Of a stretch of DNA of 64,000 bases, positions 48,161 through 59,497 are shown piece after piece. Every line of letters starts with the position of its first letter. Position 1 is the stretch's first letter. This DNA is from Oryzias latipes (Eukaryota; Chordata; Actinopteri; Beloniformes; Adrianichthyidae): positions 21,918,743-21,982,742 of the forward strand of contig NC_019868.2 of the NCBI RefSeq assembly GCF_002234675.1. Direction: 5' to 3'. The position numbers and the translations under genes are program-made. Below the pieces are notes generated by a model. It made no database searches. It had not been told where the DNA came from and saw nothing but the letters and a program-made list of their open reading frames with translations.

Positions 48161-48644
48161 TCCAGCCTGTAATATCTTTGATAAAGGTAAACTTAAAATG
48201 ATAAGTCTTCTGGATTCCAACAATTCTTCACAGCTTACAGTAACACATTATAAGGTATAGAAAGTGAAAGTTTGACAACCAGATACCTAATGGTCAGGCT
48301 TGTGGCATTATCTCTTCTTTCATAAAACTCAAGATAACAAAAATATTGAAATGCGGCAATGAAACGACTGCTTAAAAGAGAGATTTTCAATTTCCCAGGA
48401 ACAAACTAAGAAGGAGAAATCTGCTTTTGAAGCAACTTATACTATATAATCAAGGTGTGTAGAGCAAATAGTGTTTTATGAACAAAACTTTTAGTTTATA
48501 AAGATCTTTTATGAAACGTTTGAGTCTACAAACATCAACAACCGGATCATGCCCAGACTGAGTGTTTATAGTTGGATTTATCCTTAATTTGAGATTTATT
48601 GGTACTATTGTGTCCCAGTAAAAGTTGCATTAAATAGCCTAAAC

Positions 48645-49687
48645 CAGAGGTGTTAAACTCATTTTGGGTCGGGGACCACATTCAACCCGTACGATCCCAA
48701 GTGGGCTGGACCAATAACGTAAAGGCAAAATAACAGCTTTGTTTTTATTTTTTTACTCAACTGGAAAACATGCCTCAACCACGTGGTAGCCTAATCATTT
48801 ATCATTACACATTCATTCACAAAGGCCAATGGATCTTAAATAAAATTAATTTCACTTAAAAAAAAGGTCTATTCAATTTTATACAGACTGAATATTTTAC
48901 ATCTGACACTGAAGCAATCCTGATAAACTCAAGAGGGGGCTACAGAAAAAAATGAAACACCTCCCTAAAATGTAAATGTCCAAACCATTAAAAAAGTACA
49001 CTAAATTAAACTTGCAAACATTTGTGAACATAAGAGTTTGGAGTTAACCTCCCTTTCTCTCCTGAAACTCTCCTGAAACTTCACGACAAGACATCACGGC
49101 TGCAGTAAATGCAGACAGTTTTTCATCAATCCAGCTAATAGTTGATAAATCTTGTTTTTTCTTAACTGAAAATGGTGAAACTTTTTTTTATGGTGAGTCT
49201 CATAGTGGTGCTGAAAGTTATATTCTTTGAGCACTGTGACCTGTTGATGACATAGCATGCATGCAGGTTTTGCATTCAGCTCTGTGAACAAATAAAACTC
49301 TGTCCATTTTTCCTGGAAAGCTCAGGACTTCACTTCAACCTTTTTTACTTTTTGACAACATTTTGGTCATTATTGTGTCACTACTGATCATTCTTATAGC
49401 AATGTAACAGCGGTGAGGCTCACAGGGAACAGAACTACTGCCTACCCAGACGCAGAACTGTTAGGTTTTGCTTTTGGCAGGTGCAGAGATGTGCTGTTTC
49501 ACCTGTTTTGCTTTTCCTTTGCTCCCCCTAATGACGGAATTGTGCATTTCGGTTCTTTCTTTAAAAAATCATAACTTGCCACAGGAATGGACAAGAAACA
49601 TGCTTTCTTTTTTAAACATCCTTATGATTTTTAGTCTTCATGTGTGGGTCGGACTAAAGCACCTGGGCCGTTTGTTTGACACCCCTG
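48645..49687 (-). mobile_element. hAT-type transposon, 1,043 bp, 8-bp target duplication
   Basis: Ends CAGAGGTGTTAAAC and GTTTGACACCCCTG form imperfect inverted repeats. The flanks are an exact 8-bp duplication GCCTAAAC (48637-48644 and 49688-49695). The unit A homolog (AAATAGCCTAAACTAAGAAA, about 42,790) has the site once, so it is the empty allele. 8-bp duplications are diagnostic of hAT elements. Only a short transposase piece remains (see 49094), so the copy is internally deleted. Confidence 0.92.
49094..49291 (-). pseudogene. hAT transposase N-terminal fragment (BED-like finger)
   Basis: A 65-codon frame containing AKPACMLCHQQVTVLKEYNF and QHHYETHHKKKF. The C-x2-C ... H-x(4)-H spacing and the V-L-K-E-Y-N-x-x-x-H-Y-E-T-x-H motif are typical of Charlie/ZBED/GTF2IRD2-type hAT transposases. 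No catalytic core follows. Confidence 0.7.
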
Positions 49688-49740
49688 GCCTAAACAAAGA
49701 AATCATATCATAAAATAGACCACATTTACATCAGTTTTGT

Positions 49741-49746
49741 TTTATT
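49741..49746 (-). other. Possible poly(A) signal of gene B
   Basis: AATAAA on the minus strand 98 bp after the stop of gene B; unit A has a one-base variant here. Using it would end the transcript before the hAT insertion. Confidence 0.4.
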
Positions 49747-49844
49747 AGCAGATGTATAAAACCAGGCAAAATTGCTTCTGCGTTGGAGTTCTTGATCCAC
49801 TCAAAGGCTACAACACAATCTCTAAGAATTATCTTTCCACTGCT

Positions 49845-49939
49845 CTATGAGATCACTTCCTCCACGATTTCCGTCAAGCTGTCACAGACAAGTCTTCCTG
49901 CACTAATAAAACCGACATATTTGATGAATTCCTTTGCTC
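49845..49939 (-). CDS. Pro/Gln-rich protein B, exon 2
   Basis: From acceptor CTTTACAG to TAG. Completes a Gly codon and encodes AKEFIKYVGFISAGRLVCDS then LTEIVEEVIS. It aligns codon for codon with gene A exon 2, including the TCA-TAG end. The tail looks amphipathic and has one Cys. Confidence 0.6.
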
Positions 49940-50073
49940 CTGTAAAGACGGAAAAGAAAACAGAGTTAAAGCTATTAGCAAAATAAAGAAACTATCAAAC
50001 CAAACACAGCTATGTAATTTTTTTACTGAAATCCCATCTTTAGCATTACAACTCATAAGCCACTGTGTGTTAC

Positions 50074-50380
50074 CATTGCGCTTCTTGGAATCCTTCACAC
50101 AATGATGGTCAGGTTGGGACTGGTTAATTGGCTGGAATTGACCAGAGTATCCTCCCTGATAGGCAGGATGGGGAGGGTATCCCAGTCCAGAATAGGGAGG
50201 ACCAGTGGCAATCGGGGGAACCGGGAAACTGGGTGGAGGGGACTGCTGGGAAAAGTAGCTTTGTGGATACTGAGGATGGAGAGGAGAATTCCAATGGCCA
50301 TGAGGTGGGTACTGGCCATGGTGTGGGTGCTGGCCCTGGTATGGGTACTGGCCCTGGTGGGGATGCTGCTGGAAACTCAT
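50074..50380 (-). CDS. Pro/Gln-rich protein B, exon 1 (133 aa in total)
   Basis: Starts MSFQQHPHQGQYPYQGQHPH, continues with a P/Y/G/Q/S-rich segment (FPVPPIATGPPYSGLGYPPH) and ends DHHCVKDSKKRN at donor GTAACA, phase 1. The intron to exon 2 is only 134 bp (50073-49940). Acceptor CTCTTAG lies five bases upstream of the ATG. The W-x-SP-x-HPQ, GQ-x-QP and C-x-K-x-SK blocks are shared with protein A. No hydrophobic segment; intrinsically disordered composition. Family not recognised. Confidence 0.65.
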
Positions 50381-51261
50381 GTGGCTCTAAGAGTAAGAAG
50401 ACCAAGAAAGACACTGTTGAAAATCAGAATTTTATCAAGAGAAAATTTTCCTTTTTGTAACTTAACTCTGCTATAACTACTGTAACTTATCAAATATCTC
50501 AAAGTGAACAAATGTGTAATTTTGAAAAATATTTCTGGGCTACGTACACAACGGGCATTTGACATGCGGATTCTTGAATGTGCTAACAGTACTAGTGCCC
50601 AAGCTACAAATCTTGTGAATCTTGCTCCAGGCTTTTTTTTCCACAGCTCAGTTCCAATATATGAAATACTTGGTATCATCAAACATCAAATTTTGGCCGG
50701 GCACGGACTGCAAGGCATCTGCATTCCCTGCATTCATCCCCCAAACAACAAACAGTGTAAAACACTAGATAAAAAGAATCTCACACAAATGAATTGAGGA
50801 ACTTTAAATCTATCTAACTAAAACTAAAAACTTGAAAATGTCCTCAATATTGGAACATCTAAGGGGGATGCCCAAATTTATGACATATTTTTCTGTACAA
50901 TACAAATTTACATGGAAATGTTTTGTTTTCAAAATCCTTGCAGTTTGAAACATGACAATTATTAAAAGTAAATTTGCTTTTGATCAATAGTGCTGCAGTC
51001 ACAACAAGCAAAAACCAAGACTATCCCATCCCTCCAGCAGTGACGCCTTCCCAGGAATGACAGTATTACCTGAGACAAATACATTTTAAGTTGACCCCTA
51101 TTAGTATATTAGTATATTAAGTGAAAATAGAATGCCAGTGATTTGTTATGTTTGAAGGTAATAGATGAACAAACCTACCTCAGAACGAGTTAGTCCTGTT
51201 GATTCATGAATGAGGCAACTGAGGTACTTTTATCCCTTGTGTTATCTTAGATGACCCCACC

Positions 51262-51366
51262 CTTCTGGTTCAAGTTCCAGCTGGGATCATTCTGTGTGGA
51301 GTTTGCGTGTTCTTCCCGTCCGTGCGTGGGTTTTTCCGGGCAGTCCGACTTTCTCCCACATTAAAA
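51262..51366 (+). repeat. Fish retroposon block (GGAGTTTGCGTGTTCTTCC)
   Basis: Contains GTGGAGTTTGCGTGTTCTTC and CGTGCGTGGGTTTTTCCGGG, a block seen throughout fish genomes as ...GTTTGCATGTTCTCCCCGTG.... It is preceded at 51,230-51,255 by a MITE end fragment (CCCTTGTGTTATCTTAGATG). Confidence 0.65.
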
Positions 51367-51480
51367 AAGAAGTTTCATAGATAAAATTAATTACTCTAAA
51401 AACCCTTAAGAAATAAATCAATTATAAGTATTTTATTCTTGTTCTATTATTAGGCTTAAATCCTTTTTCATAAAATGTGG

Positions 51481-52440
51481 ACAATTTGATATGCAGTGCA
51501 ACACGTTGTCATGTAACGGCCACAGAGTCTGCAGCGGCAAGTGAAAAGGATTTATATGCTGATCGTCATGATAGCTTAAATAATTCATCAGTTCAGAAAA
51601 AAGTTCACCTTCAATTGCTTGTTTTTATCTAAGTGAAGCAAAAGTTTGTTTTAAAGAAACAAACTCTAAAGTCTAAGTAGTTCAGTTCCTCATCGTGTCT
51701 TATTTCCTCCTCTTCAGCTGTATCCATTTTTTACAAGGATCATATTCACCGAACAGGTTAAATGAGATCATCTTTTCTTTTAAAAATCACTCATCTTTTC
51801 CTCATTCAAGAATTTGATCTACTTAATCCATTTCAATTCTTACAAAAATTATGTGTCATCAAATAACGATACAGCAACATGTTTCAGAAATGAGACCTCT
51901 GTGTGTGTGGAAGGAATTAAGCTAGGCGATAGAAAAACAATTTTCAAACAACTTTTTCAGATTTTTCAAATTTTGACTACCAATCATTCCCATTCCCCAT
52001 TAAAAGAAAATACGTGCTACAGAATTATGACATCATAGAAGCAAGAAAAGTAAGGAAAATTTACTGTTCGGTTTTGTTTGCAGAATTTTTTTTTTTTTTT
52101 TTTTTTAATTCTAACTTGTCCTGTCCAACAGCTGGGCAGTCAGATGAGAGCTGAGGGCCTCTTGGGTTGGACATATTTTACTTTAACAAGAGGGGTTATT
52201 AATCTTCAGACAAACCAAAGGTATGTCTGAATAAACCCCTTTTGTAATTGAGGCCAAACTTTATTAATTTCAAACATGTCTGAAAATCTTTGGTGTTGGA
52301 CCGGACGGAAAAGGAAAGAGGGGAAGAAGAGAGAGGGACGTTAGAGAGAGGGGGGGTAGGGGGTGATAATAGGAGGGGAAGGGGGATAAGACCATGAAGC
52401 AGCATAAAGCAACAAGTTTACTGGTTGTTAATCATTATGG
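51481..52440. other. Intergenic, nothing recognised
   Basis: Contains a T22 run near 52087-52108 and a purine-rich block (52,300-52,395). No credible gene. Confidence 0.6.
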
Positions 52441-54420
52441 TAAGGTTTAAATGTAAAAAAAATAAAAAAAGGGCGGAGCCTGTCCACACACACACTCAAA
52501 TGTTATAAACACACCTGTTAGTTGCAAAAATGTCCACCTGTCGACATGTACACAAAACAGATAGTGTTCACACGCATACTTATGCCTTAAAACCAACTAG
52601 TGTGAAATATTTCAGTCATTCAGTCTGTTGAGCTAACACCTGTGCTCAGGTGAGTGTTTATGTTCTTCTAAAATGGATGGTGGAACGTGAAAAGAAGGAG
52701 GGAGAGTGCCCAGCCATCCCCACCCCAAGACCCCCACCGCACCAGCAGCGGCAGCCGGAATCCCCCCAACGCCACACGGGAACCGGCAGGGAACAACCGC
52801 CGCCCGGGCGACCAAGCCCGCCACCCAGGCCAGGGCCAGCAGGGCCGCCGCAAGGCCCCCAGAGCCAGAGAGCAGGGAGGCACGGAGGGAAAGAGGGCGC
52901 CGCCCCAGCCCAACCAGGAGAGCAGCCCCCCCGCCGCGCCGGGAGAACCCAACGCAGGGCCCCACCGGAGAAGGACGCCCACAGCCCCAGACGAGCACCC
53001 CACCACCACCCAGGAGTTCCGGGCATCCCCCCGCCCCAACCCCAGGTACGAGCCAGGACCCCCCAAGGGAGACCCACTCCGCACTCCAGGCAGCCATCCG
53101 CCCGGCCCACGGTTGGTCCAGGGAGGAGCGAGGCAGGGGCCCGCCGCCCCCGCCCAGGAGGGGGGAACCCCGGGGAAAAAAGAGGGCCCACAAGGGGTGT
53201 TGTAAATATGGCCCGACCAGGCTCGGCCACAGTTGGAAATTTGGCGGGGCCCAGCACTCAGGAGCAAGGACCAGAACCCACCCCCCAGGGACACGAACAC
53301 CCCCGGCTCAGATGTAATGTGAACCCCCCCACCGCGCGGAGAGAGCACCGCCGGGCCCAGGAAGCCGGCACCCCGGGGACACAGCCGCCGTTGCAAAGGG
53401 GCCCGTACCCCCCACCAGGGAAGAGGCAGGGGACAGATGGTCCTAGGTCCCACCTTCCTTGCAAAATGTGTGTGCGTGTGTGTGTGTTTGAGAGAGTGTG
53501 TGTGTGCATGTGTGTGTGTTTATGTTGGGATGTATATATTGAGGGGGGAGGGGTGTGTGTACTAAGGGGGGTGCGGTTAAAATTGGTGGGTAGGGCACTA
53601 AGTGGACATCTCCTGATTACTCACAGCGACGTCCCCTCACCCTCCCCACCAAGGGGCCCTAAATGTCTAAGGTGCGGTTAAAATTGGCGGGTAAGGTGCT
53701 AGGAGGACATCCGCTGCTTGCTGGCAGTGATGTCCAAGCACCCCCCCTACCAAGGGCCCTACATGTCTAAGGTGCAAATAAAACCGAAAGAGGGGGGGCC
53801 CACTCCATACGGCAACCACAGGAGGGGGGCCACTGCCTAGTAAACCCCCCCCCCAAGGCTCATCGCAGGCTAAGCCCCCCACCCCCTCACCCTATTATGA
53901 GGTTATATGAGGAAGGGGATAAGTTGGGGACAGATGATAGACTGTCCCCCGGTGGTCAAACAGCCGTCCCCCGCCCCCCCCCCAGCAAGGGGGCCAGGCC
54001 CACCCAGCCCTGGGGCCCCACCCCCGGAGGCGCAGACACCCCAGGCCCAGCACCACCACCCCCACACAGAGAGAGGGGAGCCAGAAAGCACCGGCCCCCC
54101 CCGGAGCAAGCCCAGGCCCCCACCCCCAAACGCCGGCCCTAGAAGAGCTCTGGTCAGGCCTCGACGGGACCGAGGCAGCCAACCGGCCGGGGAAACCGCC
54201 GATGGCCTCAGCGGAGACCCCGACCCGTCAACCCCCCCAGCCCCGTACCAATAGTGTTTGCAGAAATTTTTAAGATCACCTAAAACATTTGTTGCAAGGG
54301 GGATTTGCTCATTATTTTTGTTTCTTTCTGTCAGTGGTCCTAAACAATGATCCTCCTCTGTGGACAATAAAGATGACCTCTGAAGGTGTTGATACAAAGG
54401 GTTCTACTGAAACTGTGTTC
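52441..54420. repeat. GC-rich low-complexity dispersed repeat
   Basis: C-rich on the plus strand, with long simultaneous open frames on both strands (343 codons plus, 261 and 199 codons minus) that read as basic Pro/Arg-rich or Gly-rich text without domains. This type is often mis-annotated in fish as basic proline-rich protein. It includes a TG-rich tract (53,466-53,530) and a ~110-bp tandem unit (53,562-53,785). The boundary with AT-rich DNA at both ends is sharp. Confidence 0.65.
53562..53785. repeat. ~110-bp tandem repeat, about two copies
   Basis: GGTGCGGTTAAAATTGG(T/C)GGGTA...GGACATC...GATGTCC/GACGTCC...CCTA(A/C)ATGTCTAAGGTGC occurs twice in direct orientation, the second copy starting near 53,671; a third start is truncated. 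Confidence 0.75.
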
Positions 54421-55539
54421 CTTTAATAACACATTACATTTACAACAACAACAAAAAAATGGCATTTTTCAAAGCAACCCAGAAAAATGAAAAACTCCCA
54501 AAAGAGCAAAACCAAGAACACTGTAGAAAAGTCGCAGTTGCTGGTATCTCTACCAATCTGCAGCTTTTATGAAAGCGTAAAAAGTATCGATTTGACTGCT
54601 GAAAAAAAAGACATTGAACCCCCAAAAGGGAGATGAGAAGGGAGACTTTTACAGAATGACTACCCTATCAACAAGAAACAGAATTTTAAAAGTCTGGAGT
54701 GAATCTGGGAAAAATGATTACAGTATAATAGGAGGATGTGGTGTCTTAGGCCAGCTTGTCGCAATAAATATTTAAAGGCCTATTTTTTCCCCCACTATTT
54801 GAAGTATTGATGAATATTTAAACAGTAATCCAATATTGTAAGTTTTAGAGGAACATTTTCATTTTTAAGCCGTGGAAGTGTCCAGAAGCCTTTTTTTAAC
54901 ACAGAAACACATTAAACTGGGTTTTGATCTCCAGCTGAGAACAATAATCCACAAAAATTGGGTTATAAGGAGTTCATGTTAATATTTTATGTGTTTAAAA
55001 GGACTTTTTGTTGTTGCTTTTAAAATATAAGTAATTATCTGGCTGGCTATTCTTTAATTTCATTATTCGGGTTAAATATTATCATTCCAAATTAAAAGCA
55101 TGCACTTTAAAATAAATCCACATAAAAAAACAATTTCTGATTTTGGAGTTTTAGCTGTGAAAAAAAAGGTTTTGAAATGCGAGAAAGACAAAATGTATCC
55201 CCTTTCCAGATAAAGCCCAAGTTAAATGATAAAGTGCTTGTTTTAACCTTAAACACTATTCTTCCATCTTTTGCCAACACAAGGGTCTTGCCAAAATGTG
55301 CAAATTATCTAAGTGCTTAAAAAATGTATATATTTTTGCTAAAATGTAAAATCCCTATTATTTAACACAGTTATAGGAAATCTTGCAGCATTTTACATAA
55401 TTTATCGTGCGTGCTTTTATTTTATTGTTGCAGCCGAGTTATTTCCGCTGGATTTGTGGTTGGCTGATACTTTGTTTCTACTGCCCTCCTGTGGCCAAGA
55501 AATATATAACAGGTAATTTTCTTTTTAATTCTTTACATA
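54421..55539. other. Intergenic, nothing recognised
   Basis: AT-rich, without credible ORF or repeat family. Confidence 0.6.
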
Positions 55540-55734
55540 ACCCTTGTGCTATCCCATGGGGTCAAAATGACCATTGCCGTGTTCTCCCTGCCATGACAAA
55601 GGTGGAAAGATTTCATGTAATCCACGGACACCAGTGAAGATCACAAATCATTGAAAATAAAAGTTCAGCGCACTGTCTAGTGGGTCTAGATGACCCAACT
55701 CCCAATGTCAAAGTGCCTAGGATAGCACAAGGGT
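55540..55734 (-). mobile_element. TA-flanked MITE, second full copy
   Basis: Ends ACCCTTGTGCTATC and GATAGCACAAGGGT with TA flanks (55538-55539, 55735-55736). Inverted relative to the copy at 42321; shares GGTCTAGATGACCCAACTCC and AAGGTGGAAAGATTTCATGT. Confidence 0.85.
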
Positions 55735-56172
55735 TAATCTATTGCTGTTGCAAAGACTTAAGAATTCCTTTTTGCTATAGTCTCTAAGCTGTAAATATAT
55801 AGCTCATCTCTGTAGGTCCTAGTAAACAAACTCTTTCTTTTTAAATGCTAAAAGTCTTAATGTTTTTAAATTTGCCACAAAGCACAACAAAATCCTGCAG
55901 GGGGATATTTTATTCATGTCTTCAATGTGTTTTTGTCCATAAGAAAGAATCCATCAATTAGTATTTTTAACATCTACAACATCTCCAATACACTCAAAAC
56001 TCTATTTCGGGTTTCAATATAGAGCATCTTCAAAAAAAGAAGTAAATGTTTATTCTATCATCTCTAAAGCAGGCTCCTATAAAACTAAAAATCATGCTTT
56101 TTTTCCCACAGATGAAAAGATTTAGCTTCAGGAAACACACAGTTTACAGGATGCATCAGGCAGACACCTTTA

Positions 56173-56370
56173 ACCCTTGTGCTATCTTAGATGACCCCAC
56201 CCTTACATTGACGTGTTCTCCCTGCCATGACAAAGGTGGAAAGAATTCTTGTAATCCATGGACACCAGTGAAGATCACAAATTCATTGAAGAAAAAAGGT
56301 TCAGCGCACTGTCTAGTGGGTCTAGATGACCCAACTCCCAGCATTAAAGTGCCTAGAATAGCACAAGGGT
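56173..56370 (-). mobile_element. TA-flanked MITE, third full copy
   Basis: Same ends and TA flanks; same orientation as the copy 440 bp upstream. Internal sequence differs at scattered sites, so the two are independent insertions or an old local duplication. Confidence 0.85.
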
Positions 56371-56619
56371 TAGGGTATAGGTTTGAGTCCATTGCTTTGT
56401 TTTATTTGGTTCTAGTGTATCAAGAATTTCAGCTTTGGCTCAAGTTGTTTTCCTGGATCTTCACTGTAGCACACACAAAGAGAGAATTTAAAAGTCAATA
56501 ATTGAAAAACAACAAGTCCTTCCATTGATGCAGTAACTTATTTTAATATAGGACTCCCAACAAAAGCAAAAACAACAAAAAAACATTCCAATGTGGTTTC
56601 TTTATGTAATCATTACTCC

Positions 56620-57342
56620 TTTATTATTATTATTATTTCCAAGGCATGTCATTTCAAAAACAAAAACAGGGATGATTCTTTGTATTTGAGAACAAAAACA
56701 TTGCAGAATTTACATCAAACACAAATCTCAGTCAATTTTAAAAATGCATTCCATGTACGTCCATATGACTCCATACAAAACAGCTAAAAACAAACAAACA
56801 AAAAAGGCATGAGCGGGGGGGTCACATTCCAAGCGTCAGCTTCTGGAAATCACCTCACGGCTCATTAACAGGCGAAGCGCGGCTGGACGTCCAGACCGAG
56901 CCATGTAAGAAGAATTACACCTTGGACTTTGTAGATAGCACAGCCGAGGAGCGTTTAAACAGAGCTGTAGATGATTTAAAGAAGTCAAAGCTTTTATTTT
57001 ACAGATGTAATCATTGTAAAGTGCCAAAGAGAGTCGCAATAGGCGAGCCTGAGATTGACGTACAGTGTTAGTTATGCATTTTGCTGTGTAAATATCTATT
57101 TCCGTGCGCGTGTACCGAGGCACCTGATGAGCTTTGGTGCTGATTCGTTAAATAAAAGCTGCTACAGTACAGCACCTGGACAGGTCAGTCAGCGTTTGTC
57201 ACGTTAGGAGACTCTTGGACAAGGCTTTTATTTATGAACACAAACAAGACTTTCAGAGGATGGGATGTTTAAGGCGGGGGGAGGGGGAGGGTTCAAGGCT
57301 CAGAGGTGGAGGGTAATGAGAGTGAAATGGCGGGAAACGGCA
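56620..57342 (-). other. Putative 3' UTR of cystm1
   Basis: Follows the cystm1 stop. AATAAA on the minus strand lies at 57227-57232 and 56620-56625; either could end the transcript. No other coding potential. Confidence 0.5.
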
Positions 57343-57446
57343 TTATGTCAGCATATCCCAAAGACAACAGCAACACAGGGCTGTCCAGCAGGCGGTCAGG
57401 CATGTGTCTCCGGTGTCGTCCCTCCTCCTGTCCTCCACCACGTACA
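57343..57446 (-). CDS. cystm1: Cysteine-rich transmembrane module protein 1, last exon
   Basis: From acceptor CCTTCTAG to TAA. Encodes the end of T-VYVVEDRRRDDTGDTCLTA and CWTALCCCCLWDMLT, nearly identical to the C-terminus of mammalian CYSTM1 as I recall it (VYVVEDQRRDELGPSTCLTA...). The cluster of six cysteines in the hydrophobic tail is the CYSTM module, a palmitoylated or membrane-inserted tail that anchors the small protein to membranes. Confidence 0.93.
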
Positions 57447-59206
57447 CTAGAAGGACAGGAAACGTTAGTGAGACAGGAAAGCAATTTGTCGTTTCTCAGA
57501 ACTCAGGTCTCCAGCAGTTAGTTGAAGGGTAACCATGGCTGAGGCGACTTTTATACCGCATTCCTTATGGGAAGCTTGTCTCTATGGTGATGCCTTTGTT
57601 TGACTGTAGTTTAGTAACCTGAGTCCCGCTCTGAGGAATCAAAAGCTTTTTTTTTTTTTTTTTTTTACACCAAACACAGAAACGTTTCTGCACAAAGGCT
57701 TTGCTTCACCGCCTTTCATCTTATTTTCGCAAATATGTATAAAAGTGTGGCTTGGTTCATGCATGAGGTTGTTTTCCAGCTGCTCTGATCAGGGAACAAA
57801 ACAAGTCAGACAGAAGGCCTGAAAGAGTGCATCTGCCCTTCCCTGTGCCCATCATGAATCATTTATGTTGAAGCAAACCCTCACGGAGCTTCTAACCATT
57901 ACTGATGACTGAGTTTCTTCAGAGACCTGACAGCAGAGCAGCATGTCAAGCACTGGATTTCTATAAAGCTGGTATTTCATAACCATGCTGTGTTTATTTG
58001 GACCAAATTGCTTTTTCATAGCCTTGATTCTCCTGCCGCATGTGGGAGGAGCTGCAGTCCAAAGGCGCATCGCTACATGGAAGACACAGATGATGTTGAG
58101 AGATCAGGTTGATTTATTTTGAAGAGTTCTATAAAAGTATCTGGGTTCATCATATGATTCAGAGTCTCTCCCAGTACAGTGAGGTTCACCCTCTACTGCA
58201 GTAGCTGCGTCTGAATGACGGCCGCTTTCAGCGCTACTTCCGTCTCCCTATGACCCACTTTGATGACTTTCTGTCCCGTAAGAGTCAGAGGAGGGCCACG
58301 GGCCATAGCCAAGTTCCTGATTGCTTGATGCAACGCAGAGTCTTTGCCAAAGTTCAGATGTTTAAACTCTAGAAAAGTTGTGCAGAAAAGCACTATAATG
58401 TAAGCACATCGTCCTGCTGCCTAAAATGCGCTGCCACACGACAGTGCTCAAAAAGCGCCGCAGGACCTCTCATTACAGCTCTTTATTGACTTAACATTGC
58501 TCGAATCACGCTCTGTGTGAACGTAGTTTAACTCCACACTGCACTGTTTAAAACAAAAAGATGTTGATATGTCCTCTGACGGCAGGGCCTCTCCCTTTTG
58601 CATTCTCATTTGGATACATTTTCCAGTTTCTCCCACAGATGGGAGGCGATACTGAATGAAAACATCCAATCTGCTCTTAAAAAGAAAGAAAAAGGACTTG
58701 GTACTTGTTTGTATTGTTTTAGAAGAATCATTTTACAGCAGCCCGGGTCTAAAAACAATAAAACTGTTAAAAAAAAAACACATAAAAACTACTTTTTGTT
58801 GAGTAGTTAAAATTTGTTGTGGTAAATGTGTTTCTTAGAGAGGAAATTGGTTGTGCCCACACTTGAAGAAATGTGCCTGTCATTAAAATGAAATGAGCGT
58901 CTACTGATGACATGACACAATCTTTGTGAACACAATTTCACTTTTGAACATCTTTAAACGATGGAACAAAGTTCATGGAAAGTTTGTTAAAAGCAACTTC
59001 AGCAAAAGTTAAACGCCTTTATATGGTCTTGATAACATCGAGCTTTCAGAAGTTCAGAGTTCAGAACAAGATGCTGAAGATCACAGCTGGAGCAGATAAA
59101 TGCATCAGAAACTTTTTAAAGACTGATGTTCCACCGTTCAAACTAAACAACATCCTTTATTTTTCCTAAAGTATGCAAATGCAGCTCATAGGTTTCTCCG
59201 TCTCAC
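57447..59206 (-). other. cystm1 intron
   Basis: 1,760-bp phase-1 intron, donor GTGAGA at 59206. It holds a long T run at 57647-57666 and no other recognisable feature. Confidence 0.8.
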
Positions 59207-59497
59207 CTGTGTTCTTAGGAGCCTCTCCATAAACCGGGCCAGGAGGGGGCCCGCCCTGCCAGCCAAATTGCGGTTGTCCAGGATACCCCTGCATAGGAGG
59301 CTGTCCTGGCCCGGAGTACGGAGCTCCAGGCCCCATTTGTCCTGCGGGGTATCCTTGAGGTGGGTAACCTTGAGGTGGGTAGTCCTGCGGGGGGTAGCCT
59401 TGAGGTGGGTAGCCCTGCGGTGGGTAGCCCTGTGCCGGAAAGCCTGGAGCACTTGGGCCACCGCCCGGGTATGGAGGGGGCTGCTCAAAATTCATTT
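59207..59497 (-). CDS. cystm1: cystm1 first coding exon (130 aa protein)
   Basis: ATG at 59495, two bases after an acceptor (GAACACAG), so the 5' UTR is on a separate upstream exon. Encodes MNFEQPPPYPGGGPSAPGFP, an expanded GYPPQ array, then GYPGQPQFGWQGGPPPGP and EAPKNT, leaving in phase 1. Human CYSTM1 is about 97 aa; the extra length is the GYPPQ repeat. The Pro/Gly/Tyr-rich N-terminus precedes the Cys-rich tail as in the family. Confidence 0.93.
59350..59436. repeat. Coding 15-bp repeat in cystm1
   Basis: Units of GGTGGGTAGCC(T/C)TG(A/C)G(G/T) repeat about six times, each encoding GYPPQ on the minus strand. Confidence 0.85.

Larger units (their letters stand above)
48288..51480. repeat. 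Tandem duplication unit B
   Basis: Direct copy of 42263-46160. Long matched blocks include 48,400-48,644 with 42,540-42,795, 49,690-50,380 with 42,795-44,321, and 50,460-51,230 with 44,400-45,480. It lacks unit A's MITE and has a hAT element that A lacks. Confidence 0.85.

Noticed and set aside
52650..53681. 343-codon plus-strand ORF, and 261- and 199-codon minus-strand ORFs over the same bases
   Set aside because: Low-complexity, GC-driven open frames on both strands with no domain, splice or conservation evidence.
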